A DNA stretch of 5,862 nt from CS2-K091 sp035527155 (GCA_035527155.1 DATLBB010000144.1:1-5862), one strand, 5' to 3'. Shown: positions 1-5,391, numbered from the stretch's first letter. Translations and numbers: made by a program. The notes: generated by a model not told the origin, from the letters alone.

Positions 1-330
1 ATCGCTACTCGCGTCGGGTATCGCTACTGGAAGCAGATCGACCGCCAGAAGAAACAAGAAAGTTTCACCTTAGAGGAATGGGACCAGTTGCCCGATGATC
101 CTGAGGAAAAGATGGACCCCAGCCAAGCGGCAGTATTGGTGCACAGATTACTGGGACAACTACCCCCCCGTGATCGGCTGGTCCTGACCCTGCGCTACCT
201 GGAGGAATGCGATGTTGCCGAAACTGCCCAAAGAACGGGCTGGACCAAAAGCATGGTTAAGGTCCAGACCTGGCGAGCACGAAACAAATTACGTAATCTT
301 TTCAAACAAACCGGGAGGGAAATAAAATGA
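1..330 (+). CDS. ECF-type RNA polymerase sigma factor, C-terminal part (5' end outside window)
   Basis: The frame is open from base 1, giving 109 residues before TGA at 328-330; the true start lies upstream, and the TTG at 88 is simply an internal codon. Residues 3-12 (TRVGYRYWKQ) look like the end of sigma region 2. After a charged linker, residues 40-101 form region 4: an LPPRDRLVLTLRYLEE segment, then the helix-turn-helix DVAETAQRTGW and VKVQTWRARNKL, which in ECF sigmas reads the -35 element. Family knowledge says such a factor directs RNA polymerase to envelope-response promoters and is held by a membrane anti-sigma encoded next door. The stop overlaps the next ATG (ATGA at 327-330) with GGGAGGG just upstream, implying translational coupling. 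The family call is firm; the ECF subgroup and target promoters are not determined. Confidence 0.9.
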   Translation: MATRVGYRYWKQIDRQKKQESFTLEEWDQLPDDPEEKMDPSQAAVLVHRLLGQLPPRDRLVLTLRYLEECDVAETAQRTGWTKSMVKVQTWRARNKLRNLFKQTGREIK

Positions 331-596
331 TAAATTTTGACGACCAATTGAAAATGCTGGCGGCCCGAGCCCGCAGCGAGGCGCCTCCTCGCGTGGATGT
401 TGCCGGTCGAGTGATTGCAATCCTCACCGCCGAACAAGACCAGCTTGACCGAATTACAGAGAGACCTTTGATGTGGCTGGCAGTATTTTCCTCAGCTGTC
501 GCAGCGTCTGTCGCGGTTATTTCAGTTGTCTCCTACTATCTCTGGACAAGCCCTCTGGTTGAAATCTCCGAGACAATCTCATGGGTGATGCAATGA
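327..596 (+). CDS. Small single-pass membrane protein, putative anti-sigma factor
   Basis: This 89-residue protein starts at an ATG overlapping the sigma stop and follows a good GGGAGGG site at 314-320. The N-terminal 47 residues are soluble and charged, with a PPRVDVAGRVIAIL stretch (20-33) and a predicted helix. Residues 48-72 (MWLAVFSSAVAASVAVISVVSYYL) form one clear transmembrane helix, followed by a short tail of about 17 residues. Position, size and topology (cytoplasmic N-terminal helix plus one membrane span) are what one expects of a minimal anti-sigma or sigma-associated membrane protein. No CxxC/HxxxC zinc-binding anti-sigma motif is present, so it is not a ZAS-type factor. The sigma-binding role is inferred from context. 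Its stop again overlaps the next gene's start by ATGA. Confidence 0.75.
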   Translation: MINFDDQLKMLAARARSEAPPRVDVAGRVIAILTAEQDQLDRITERPLMWLAVFSSAVAASVAVISVVSYYLWTSPLVEISETISWVMQ

Positions 597-1213
597 ACGA
601 GATAGAGAAAACACAAACGTCACATGACTATTTAAGGCAGATGCACCACTGGCGGATGGCGTTCTTCGGCCTTGTCATCTTGCTGGCCGGTATTGTCATT
701 GGGATTTCCTCAATGTCCATGCTCAGCCATAGGCGTAAGCCTTCACCTCCACCGCCACCGGAAGTGGCCGCCGATAGAGTACTCAACAGAGAAAAAGGTC
801 GTCTCAGCCTTTCTGGCGAACAGGTGAAGCAGCTTGGGCCTATCTTTAAGAAGCATGTGGACAAGCTTGATGAGATTCGCATAACTGCCCGTGAGCAGAT
901 AACCGAACAACTGCAGCTTATGAATGAGGAAGTATCGTCTGTATTGGACGAGCGTCAAAAGCGGCTCTGGGAGCGGGATATCCAGTATTTGGAGCGAGAG
1001 TTTCGGCCCCCTCGGCGCAGAGATGGCTTCGGTCCTCCTGGTCCTCGCATGGGCGAAAGACAACGCCAAGGTAGAGGCCAACAGGAGCGCATGCGCCGGG
1101 GTCCCGGGCCCTTCGGCCCCTGGCGAGACATACCTGGACCGAACCGTCCTTGGAATGGTATGAATCGAAGGGCAATAAGAGAAAATGGAAACACCCCGAA
1201 TGAAAACCGATGA
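593..1213 (+). CDS. Membrane-anchored Spy/CpxP-like periplasmic protein with Gly/Pro/Arg-rich tail
   Basis: I choose the ATG at 593 (206 residues, MNEIEKTQ) over the ATG at 581, because it makes the same ATGA overlap seen one gene upstream. Residues 21-44 form a transmembrane helix and 50-57 a proline run. Residues 70-136 are a helical, charged segment starting RLSLSGEQVKQLGPIFKKH and ending VLDERQKRLWERDIQYLER. This is the pattern of Spy/CpxP/heavy-metal-sensor proteins (LTxxQ-like helices, often 'L.peQ...L..i'), which in known cases act as periplasmic chaperones or stress sensors. Residues 138-190 are low-complexity, rich in Gly, Pro and Arg (RRGPGPFGPW). Context suggests it senses or buffers envelope stress for the upstream sigma/anti-sigma pair; the fold assignment is by pattern only. 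The tail resembles the RG-rich segments of genes further along. Confidence 0.7.
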   Translation: MNEIEKTQTSHDYLRQMHHWRMAFFGLVILLAGIVIGISSMSMLSHRRKPSPPPPPEVAADRVLNREKGRLSLSGEQVKQLGPIFKKHVDKLDEIRITAREQITEQLQLMNEEVSSVLDERQKRLWERDIQYLEREFRPPRRRDGFGPPGPRMGERQRQGRGQQERMRRGPGPFGPWRDIPGPNRPWNGMNRRAIRENGNTPNENR

Positions 1214-1286
1214 ACTGGTTGTTATCACTGGTTGCAATGTAAATTCAATGTAACACAGCAGAAGATCAAACTGGAAAGGAGCAAAA
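1214..1286 (+). repeat. Short intergenic region with two pairs of 8-bp direct repeats
   Basis: The 73-base gap between the sigma unit and the methyltransferase gene holds ACTGGTTG at 1214-1221 and 1227-1234, immediately followed by CAATGTAA at 1235-1242 and 1246-1253. I see no hairpin-plus-T-run terminator and no convincing -10 box, so read-through from the sigma unit is possible. The repeats could be a regulator site, or chance in an AT-leaning spacer. Confidence 0.35.
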
Positions 1287-1308
1287 ATGTTAAAGAAGAT
1301 TATGTTGG
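1276..1308 (+). repeat. Shared RBS/start/signal-peptide leader, copy 1
   Basis: AAGGAG at 1276-1281 lies 5 bases before ATG at 1287, followed by codons for MLKKIML. This stretch is nearly identical to 2523-2556 and 3794-3827. The strong Shine-Dalgarno site also settles the start of the methyltransferase-like gene. Confidence 0.8.
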
Positions 1309-2075
1309 TTGTGACAGTAGCGGTTTTGTTTGCAGCAGTTGCGAACCTGATAGCTCAGGATGAGAATAATGAGCCTGCCGCACCGCAAGCGCAAAGACAG
1401 CGCGGAGGGATGGGCAGGGGCGACCGTGGTATGCGTCGCGGTCCGGGGCGCCCGATGCCGGGCGGGCCCGGCGTGTCATCCATAGAGAGCTCACCTATGC
1501 CGAAAACAGAGGCGGAGAAGAAAATCCTGGACGTACTTGACGATATGGACAAGAACCAGCGCCGAGGGATGATGAACGTGCCCGTCCAAGACAGCAGACT
1601 GCTGCGGCTGCTAACCGAGGCTACAGGAGCCAAACATGTCGTTGAGATCGGTACATCTAATGGATACTCTGGCATCTGGTTCTGTCTTGCACTGCGTAAA
1701 ACCAGCGGCAAGTTAACCACTCACGAAATCGACGCCCGCCGGGCCTCGCTGGCCCGTGAGAACTTCAAACGAGCCGGTGTCGACAAAATGGTCACACTTG
1801 TCGAAGGCGACGCCCACAAGGAAATCGCGAAGCTCAAAGACCCAATCGACATCCTGTTCCTTGACGCGGACAAAGAAGGATATACCGACTACCTCAACAA
1901 GCTGCTACCTTTGGTACGCCCGGGTGGACTGATTCTGGCCCACAACATCAATATGCGTGGCGGCAGAGGATCTGGTATTGAAGACTATGTCAAGGCGGTC
2001 ACTACCAATCCTGACCTGGAAACAGTCTTTTACCAACAGGGAGGCGGCGTCAGCGTAACGCTCAAGAAACGCTGA
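1287..2075 (+). CDS. Exported SAM-dependent methyltransferase-like protein (O-methyltransferase family 3/COMT type)
   Basis: The 262-residue protein begins with a signal peptide (MLKKIML, a hydrophobic core to about residue 22, likely cleavage near AQ-DE at 24-25). Residues 36-62 are RG/PG-rich low complexity. The class I methyltransferase domain spans about 73-262. It shows motif I VVEIGTSNGYSG (118-129), an acidic residue after the second strand (THEID, 145-149), FLDADKEGY (191-199) and RPGGLILAHN (211-220). In catechol-type O-methyltransferases the last motif usually reads ADN, where Asp-Asn helps bind the metal; here it is AHN (His219), while D193 is kept. The SAM fold is clear; the substrate is unknown. 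A signal peptide on a SAM enzyme is odd, since SAM is cytoplasmic, so the protein may be membrane-tethered inward, act elsewhere or have another ligand. It follows a strong AAGGAG site. Confidence 0.85.
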   Translation: MLKKIMLVVTVAVLFAAVANLIAQDENNEPAAPQAQRQRGGMGRGDRGMRRGPGRPMPGGPGVSSIESSPMPKTEAEKKILDVLDDMDKNQRRGMMNVPVQDSRLLRLLTEATGAKHVVEIGTSNGYSGIWFCLALRKTSGKLTTHEIDARRASLARENFKRAGVDKMVTLVEGDAHKEIAKLKDPIDILFLDADKEGYTDYLNKLLPLVRPGGLILAHNINMRGGRGSGIEDYVKAVTTNPDLETVFYQQGGGVSVTLKKR

Positions 2076-2171
2076 TATACTCGGCTCGGAAATGGTGCCG
2101 CGCGCCATTGGTCGTTGCGAAATCCGGCACCGACACCGTTTCTGAGAATGTGAATGAGCGAAGGGGACAGG

Positions 2172-2372
2172 ATGTCGAGAACGCGAGCATCGCCGCTGGT
2201 TCTGACCGTGGCATGCCTGGTCGGCCTGAGCTATGTTTCCGCCGCCAGCGAAGGTGAAAACGACATAGACACCGACGATACTTCCGTGGTCTGGCACAGC
2301 CAGGGCGAATCCGCAAAAAAGACCGGCGGGCGCGGGTGGTTCGAACAGAGAAAGAAAACTTCGGCCTGTTGA
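2172..2372 (+). CDS. Small hypothetical secreted protein (possibly a truncated gene)
   Basis: This 66-residue ORF starts at ATG 2172 with AGGGGA at 2162-2167; the in-frame ATG at 2154 has no ribosome site. Residues 1-24 look like a signal peptide (MSRTRASPLVLTVACLVGLS with a VSA-AS cleavage site). The mature part is about 42 residues, acidic first (ENDIDTDD) then basic (KKTGGRGWFEQRKK). I recognise no family. It does not carry the MLKK leader of its neighbours. The +2-shifted frame stays open from about 2339 to 2500 and encodes a stretch with FGLLNIGLYKS, so a longer ancestral gene broken by a frameshift near 2340 is possible. Presence of a signal peptide plus an RBS argues for a gene; short length and lack of recognisable homology argue for caution. 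Confidence 0.45.
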   Translation: MSRTRASPLVLTVACLVGLSYVSAASEGENDIDTDDTSVVWHSQGESAKKTGGRGWFEQRKKTSAC

Positions 2373-2467
2373 ACATTGGGCTGTACAAAAGCTTAATCAT
2401 AGGCAGAAATTGCGATGTTTGCGAATTTTCCCCAAAAAACCGCAATAATACCCTCTCCGAATCCGTC

Positions 2468-2473
2468 TATAAT
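2468..2473 (+). promoter_or_regulatory. Candidate -10 element (TATAAT) for the phosphodiesterase gene
   Basis: A perfect TATAAT sits about 60 bases before ATG 2535, in the 162-base non-coding gap 2373-2534. The -35 region at 17-base spacing (2445-2450, ATAATA) matches the TTGACA consensus poorly. The same CTATAATTG context recurs at 5576-5584. It would give an untranslated leader of roughly 50 bases. Confidence 0.4.
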
Positions 2474-2522
2474 TGTGGAATTACGGTTTATCGGAACTAA
2501 ATGGGGGCCACCTTTCATTTGG

Positions 2523-2556
2523 AAGGAGTAAGAAATGTTAAAAAAGGTTATGTTGG
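2523..2556 (+). repeat. Shared RBS/start/signal-peptide leader, copy 2
   Basis: AAGGAG (2523-2528), a 6-base spacer TAAGAA, then ATG and codons for MLKKVML. It matches copies 1 and 3 at the nucleotide level, although the mature proteins that follow are unrelated. Confidence 0.8.
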
Positions 2557-3731
2557 TATTTGCAATTCTGGGTTTGTTGGTTGCGACGCCAGTGGCCGAG
2601 GCCGTTGATAGCCAGCCACGGAACATCATCCTGTTCGGATGGGACGGGGCGCAGCGAAACCATGTGAACGAGTGCCTCAGCCGTAAGGAACTGCCCACTC
2701 TGCAGAAGCTGAGTAAAGAGGGGGCCTATATCGAGATCGATATCGAGGGAGTTACGGACACCAAGGCCGGCTGGTCACAGATTCTCACCGGCTACTATCC
2801 GGAAGTGACCGGCGTGTACAGTAACGGCCAGTATCAATCCATCCCGAAGGGACTGAGCATCGGCGAGCGGCTGGAGAAGCACTTCGGCCCCGACAACATC
2901 GTCACCCTCGCAGTCATCGGTAAGAAGGGGCATGTGGACGCCGATCCGCCTAAGAAGATTAAGGTCGAGGAAGAGGCCGAACAGCCCAAGGCCAAGAAAC
3001 CAAGAGCCAGGAAAAAGCAAGCCGCCGAAGCTAAAGCAGCAAAGCAAAAAGCTGCGAAGAAAAAAGCCGCCAAGCCCAAGAAGAAACCGCAGGGCAAGAT
3101 CATCGAGGAAGACGGCGTAAAGTACCGCCTGGTGCCTGGCAAGCCGCACTACAACATGAGTACCAACACTGACCTGTTCGAGAACGGCCTGACACTGGAT
3201 CAAAAGGTCGGCACCCGGGCTATAGAGCTGATTGAGACGCACAAGGACAAGCCGTTTTTCTTCTTTGTTCACTTCGCCGAAGTCGACTCAAAGGGCCATA
3301 AGCAGGGAGAGAACTCCAAGGAGTATAACGACGCTTTAATCTCCAACGACACGTGGACCGGCAAAATCATGGACAAAATCAAAGAATTGGGATTGGCCGA
3401 CAAAACGCAGTACTACATAACCACCGATCATGGATTCAATGAGGATGGAACAGGTCACAGCTTCGCACCCTACGTATTCCTGGCCACCAATAATAAGAAA
3501 GTCAACCGCAACGGCCGACGGCAGGACGTGGCCCCCACAATCCTGGAGGCCTTCGGGCTAGATCTGAACAAGATCGAGCCACCACTTGACGGCATTTCGC
3601 TAACCAAGCCGGACAAACGTCCGCCGGCAAAGATCGGTCCGGCGAAGAAAGCTGCCAAGGCCGCCGGAAAGCAAAAAGCCGCAGAAAAAAGAGCAGCCAG
3701 GAAAAGAAATAGGCAAAAAAGCCAGCCATGA
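2535..3731 (+). CDS. Exported alkaline-phosphatase-superfamily phosphodiesterase/sulfatase-like enzyme with lysine-rich insert and tail
   Basis: This 398-residue protein starts with a signal peptide (MLKKVML, core to about 20, cleavage near AEA-VD at 23-24). Metal and catalytic motifs of the alkaline phosphatase superfamily (NPP/PglZ-like) are all visible: FGWDG with D37; the nucleophile region DTKAGWSQILTGYYP, with T76 aligning to the NPP nucleophile and followed by ILTG; VDSKGH with D251 and H255; TTDHG with D298 and H299; and H308 in GTGHS. It should therefore be a two-metal hydrolase of phosphate or sulfate esters outside the cytoplasm; the substrate cannot be told. Unusual are residues about 140-187, a Lys/Ala/Glu insert (KAAKQKAAKKKAAKPKKK) inside the catalytic domain, and residues 357-398, a second KA-rich tail. 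The next gene starts 74 bases on without a visible terminator, so co-transcription is likely. Confidence 0.88.
   Translation: MLKKVMLVFAILGLLVATPVAEAVDSQPRNIILFGWDGAQRNHVNECLSRKELPTLQKLSKEGAYIEIDIEGVTDTKAGWSQILTGYYPEVTGVYSNGQYQSIPKGLSIGERLEKHFGPDNIVTLAVIGKKGHVDADPPKKIKVEEEAEQPKAKKPRARKKQAAEAKAAKQKAAKKKAAKPKKKPQGKIIEEDGVKYRLVPGKPHYNMSTNTDLFENGLTLDQKVGTRAIELIETHKDKPFFFFVHFAEVDSKGHKQGENSKEYNDALISNDTWTGKIMDKIKELGLADKTQYYITTDHGFNEDGTGHSFAPYVFLATNNKKVNRNGRRQDVAPTILEAFGLDLNKIEPPLDGISLTKPDKRPPAKIGPAKKAAKAAGKQKAAEKRAARKRNRQKSQP
3041..3071 (+). repeat. KA-coding low-complexity DNA, copy a
   Basis: AAAGCAAAAAGC begins this 31-base stretch coding for the lysine/alanine insert. It is closely matched by 3668-3698 in the 3' end of the same gene, with differences mostly of single bases. 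This fits slippage or segment duplication of lysine-rich coding DNA. Confidence 0.6.
3668..3698 (+). repeat. KA-coding low-complexity DNA, copy b
   Basis: This begins with the same AAAGCAAAAAGC as 3041-3071 and codes for the C-terminal basic tail (KQKAAEKRAA) of the phosphodiesterase. Confidence 0.6.
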
Positions 3732-3793
3732 GACTATCAAGAAAACTCAAGACAAGCAAAAACTGAAAAAGCAGAAAGAAATCATCATTTTGA

Positions 3794-3827
3794 AAGGAGC
3801 AAGAAATGCTAAAGAAAGCAATGCTGG
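3794..3827 (+). repeat. Shared RBS/start/signal-peptide leader, copy 3
   Basis: AAGGAG (3794-3799), a 6-base spacer CAAGAA, then ATG and codons for MLKKAML. The spacer is the same as in copy 2 except for one base. Confidence 0.8.
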
Positions 3828-4513
3828 GCATTGTGGCTTTGATTTTGCTGGTGGGAGCTGAAAATCTGCCCGCCAACGAAAAGGAAGAGCAGGACAAACC
3901 TAAAGCAAAGCAACAACAAAAACAAGTGCAAAAAGACCAGAAAAAGCAAAAAAGCAAGACAAAACGGCTTGCTAAGAAAAAGGCAGATAAACAAACCTCC
4001 CCTAAGCGCGAGAAGGCTTCGCAAAAGAAACGCCGGCAAAAGCCAGCCAAAGAAGCTGAGGCTAAAAAGGCAAAGGCTACTGCTGCGCGTAAGCCTATGC
4101 AGAGTGTGCGTCGTAAGGTCCAGGAGTCTCGTCCCGGAGCAAATCTTCCTGCGCAGCAGATGTTTAGCACGTGGTTGGACGAGCTTACAAATGCCTATCG
4201 GGAAAACGACAGGGAAAAGATGGGGCAATTAATCAGGAAAATGCGTCAAATGAGGCAAAGAGTGAGAAAAGCAAGGGGTGCTCCCGGCAAGGCGGTGCGA
4301 GATTTCCGCGGCAGACCTGGAGCAGCACCACTCGAAGATGCGGTCAGGCCGTTGACACCAGGCAGAGGTATGGGAGGCCGGGGGCGAGGTTTCCGAGGCA
4401 GAGGTATGGGAGGCTGGGGACGAGGTTTCCAAGGCAGAGGTATGGGCATGGGCCAAGGCTTTCCAGGACCCTGGTGTCCATGGCTTCAGGACCCAGAACC
4501 GGAGATGGATTAG
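3806..4513 (+). CDS. Exported highly basic protein: Lys-rich region, helical segment and RG-rich repeats
   Basis: No known family recognised. The 235-residue protein has a signal peptide (MLKKAML, core 8-17, cleavage possibly near NLPA-NE at 24). Residues 26-106 are Lys/Gln/Ala/Arg-rich and resemble histone-H1-like tails (KKQKSKTKRLAKKKA). Residues 115-157 are the only ordered-looking part, probably an amphipathic helical pair (FSTWLDELTNAYRENDREK then QLIRKMRQMRQRVRK). Residues 166-221 are RG-rich with a 12-residue repeat: GRGMGGRGRGFR, GRGMGGWGRGFQ, GRGMGMGQGFP. The end is acidic (DPEPEMD). Such composition in known proteins binds polyanions (nucleic acid, acidic polysaccharide, lipopolysaccharide), so an extracytoplasmic polyanion-binding role is an inference. 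It is last in the rightward array and is followed by a strong terminator. The ATG is fixed by AAGGAG 7 bases upstream. Confidence 0.75.
   Translation: MLKKAMLGIVALILLVGAENLPANEKEEQDKPKAKQQQKQVQKDQKKQKSKTKRLAKKKADKQTSPKREKASQKKRRQKPAKEAEAKKAKATAARKPMQSVRRKVQESRPGANLPAQQMFSTWLDELTNAYRENDREKMGQLIRKMRQMRQRVRKARGAPGKAVRDFRGRPGAAPLEDAVRPLTPGRGMGGRGRGFRGRGMGGWGRGFQGRGMGMGQGFPGPWCPWLQDPEPEMD
4361..4465 (+). repeat. 36-bp in-frame tandem repeat (three copies, last one shortened)
   Basis: Units begin GGCAGAGGTATGGG at 4361, 4397 and 4433, exactly 36 bases apart. Copies 1 and 2 differ at only a few positions; copy 3 is diverged and 33 bases long. Each unit codes for an RG-rich 12-residue (last 11) block, so copy-number change would keep the reading frame. 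Confidence 0.9.
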
Positions 4514-4617
4514 GCAAGAAGAGATTCCGGCTGGCAATTGACTCAGCACCGAAGAATATAAGCGAAAAAATTCAAGCACTGTGGCCTTTTAGTAAAAACA
4601 GCCAAGAGATAAAGAAT

Positions 4618-4652
4618 TGGATGTGTATCTAACGGATACACATCCATTTTTT
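4618..4652 (+). terminator. Intrinsic terminator, perfect hairpin, between convergent genes
   Basis: TGGATGTGTATC (4618-4629) pairs perfectly with GATACACATCCA (4635-4646) around the 5-base loop TAACG, and six Ts follow (4647-4652). It lies about 105 bases after the stop of the basic-protein gene. The stem is 12 bp but AT-leaning. On the minus strand the stem is followed by AATTCTTTAT, so it may also weakly stop the convergent gene. Positions 4514-4617 hold nothing else I can identify. Confidence 0.85.
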
Positions 4653-4693
4653 ATGTGGAAACCAAAGTCAGGACAGCGCGCTATGCAGGCTTG

Positions 4694-5248
4694 CTACCGC
4701 CAATCGCTGGGGTAGTAGACGGATTCGGACTGAATGCCAAACATTCTGCGCAGCTCTTCTACCAGTACCTGTGTCCTTTGTTTCTGTGAATCGGTCGGTT
4801 GAGCGGTTTTGCCGTCAGCTATAACGCAGATGCGGATAGTCTGACCACTGCCGTACCAGGTTCGGCCCGGTATAATCGACCACTGTCTTTGCCATTTTTC
4901 GGTCGGTTGTATTTGGCCGTCGCTCCCGCCGAGACCGTTACAGATGACAAAGTGGCAGTTGACATCCTCGGCACCGGCCAAGCCGCTCAACGAGGCCAAC
5001 TGTTCAATGTTGCCGGCTTTGGTGCCGCTATAGTAGATTTCGATGCGACCCCAACGGCCGGGGGATTGAGAGGTGCGAGAGCTAACAGCCTTCTCGACAG
5101 AGCCAAGATGACTAAGAACATATTTTGAAAGAGAAAACAGGCCAGCAGAGGGAGGATTATCACCCAGGGCCATTAAGACCACTGTCCCTGCTGTCATTGA
5201 AACCAGCAATGCTGCTAAAACCTTCGCCACCCTTGGCTGATTTGGCAT
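4694..5248 (-). CDS. Membrane-anchored amidase_2/PGRP-fold protein lacking the zinc ligands (probable pseudo-amidase)
   Basis: I choose ATG at 5248 (184 residues, MPNQPRVAKV) because AGGGA lies about 8 bases upstream; the frame extends to a TTG at 5317 but that has no ribosome site. Residues 9-29 form a transmembrane helix or uncleaved signal anchor. Residues 68-183 follow the layout of N-acetylmuramoyl-L-alanine amidase (amidase_2): RIEIYYSGT (usual IVIHHSAT), CHFVICNGLGGSDGQI (usual YHFVIGNG..DG.I), W119, TIRICVIADG (usual GICLVG), PTDSQ, and a final LRRMFGI...YYPSDW. The His of the HH motif is Tyr72, the Tyr of YHF is Cys98, and the GAH region reads PGRTWYG, so the known zinc and catalytic residues are gone. 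If the alignment is right it binds rather than cuts peptidoglycan-like ligands. The match is by motif pattern only. Confidence 0.7.
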   Translation of the reverse strand: MPNQPRVAKVLAALLVSMTAGTVVLMALGDNPPSAGLFSLSKYVLSHLGSVEKAVSSRTSQSPGRWGRIEIYYSGTKAGNIEQLASLSGLAGAEDVNCHFVICNGLGGSDGQIQPTEKWQRQWSIIPGRTWYGSGQTIRICVIADGKTAQPTDSQKQRTQVLVEELRRMFGIQSESVYYPSDWR

Positions 5249-5361
5249 TGTACCATCCCTGGCAGGTTCCCATTTTTCCGCCGTAAGCAAACTAAGGGCG
5301 AACAAAATGGGGCCCAAAAAGAACTCGAAAGACCCGTATATGACTACCCAAAGATGTTATT

Positions 5362-5391
5362 ATTGTTTATAGCATTATCGACACTTGTCAA
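5362..5391 (-). promoter_or_regulatory. Weak promoter candidate for the pseudo-amidase gene
   Basis: Read on the minus strand, the region contains TTGTTGACA followed by TATAAA. With TTGTTG as -35 the spacing is 17 bases but the box is poor; with the perfect TTGACA the spacing is only 14. It lies over 110 bases before ATG 5248 and just downstream of the 12-bp repeats. Confidence 0.25.

Noticed and set aside
88..330. Separate 80-residue gene starting at TTG 88
   Set aside because: The same frame is open to base 1 and encodes sigma region 2 residues upstream, so this is an internal codon of a truncated sigma gene.
2094..2131. GGTGCCG...CGGCACC as a terminator after the methyltransferase gene
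   Set aside because: Only a 7-bp stem with a 24-base loop and no T-run follows.
2775..3272. Long minus-strand ORF rich in Leu/Phe opposite the phosphodiesterase
   Set aside because: It is the antisense reading of lysine-rich codons and the catalytic domain; the plus-strand frame has clear motifs and an RBS.
3502..4228. Two minus-strand ORFs resembling hydrophobic membrane proteins
   Set aside because: Antisense of AAG/AAA-rich coding DNA always reads as Leu/Phe-rich; no RBS or family motif supports them.
4171..4632. Plus-strand 153-residue ORF overlapping the RG-repeat gene
   Set aside because: Shifted frame of the repeat region and running into the terminator hairpin; the in-frame gene has the leader and RBS.
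4799..5128. Plus-strand 109-residue ORF opposite the amidase-fold gene
   Set aside because: Shadow of the minus-strand frame, which has coherent amidase-like motifs, an RBS and a membrane anchor.
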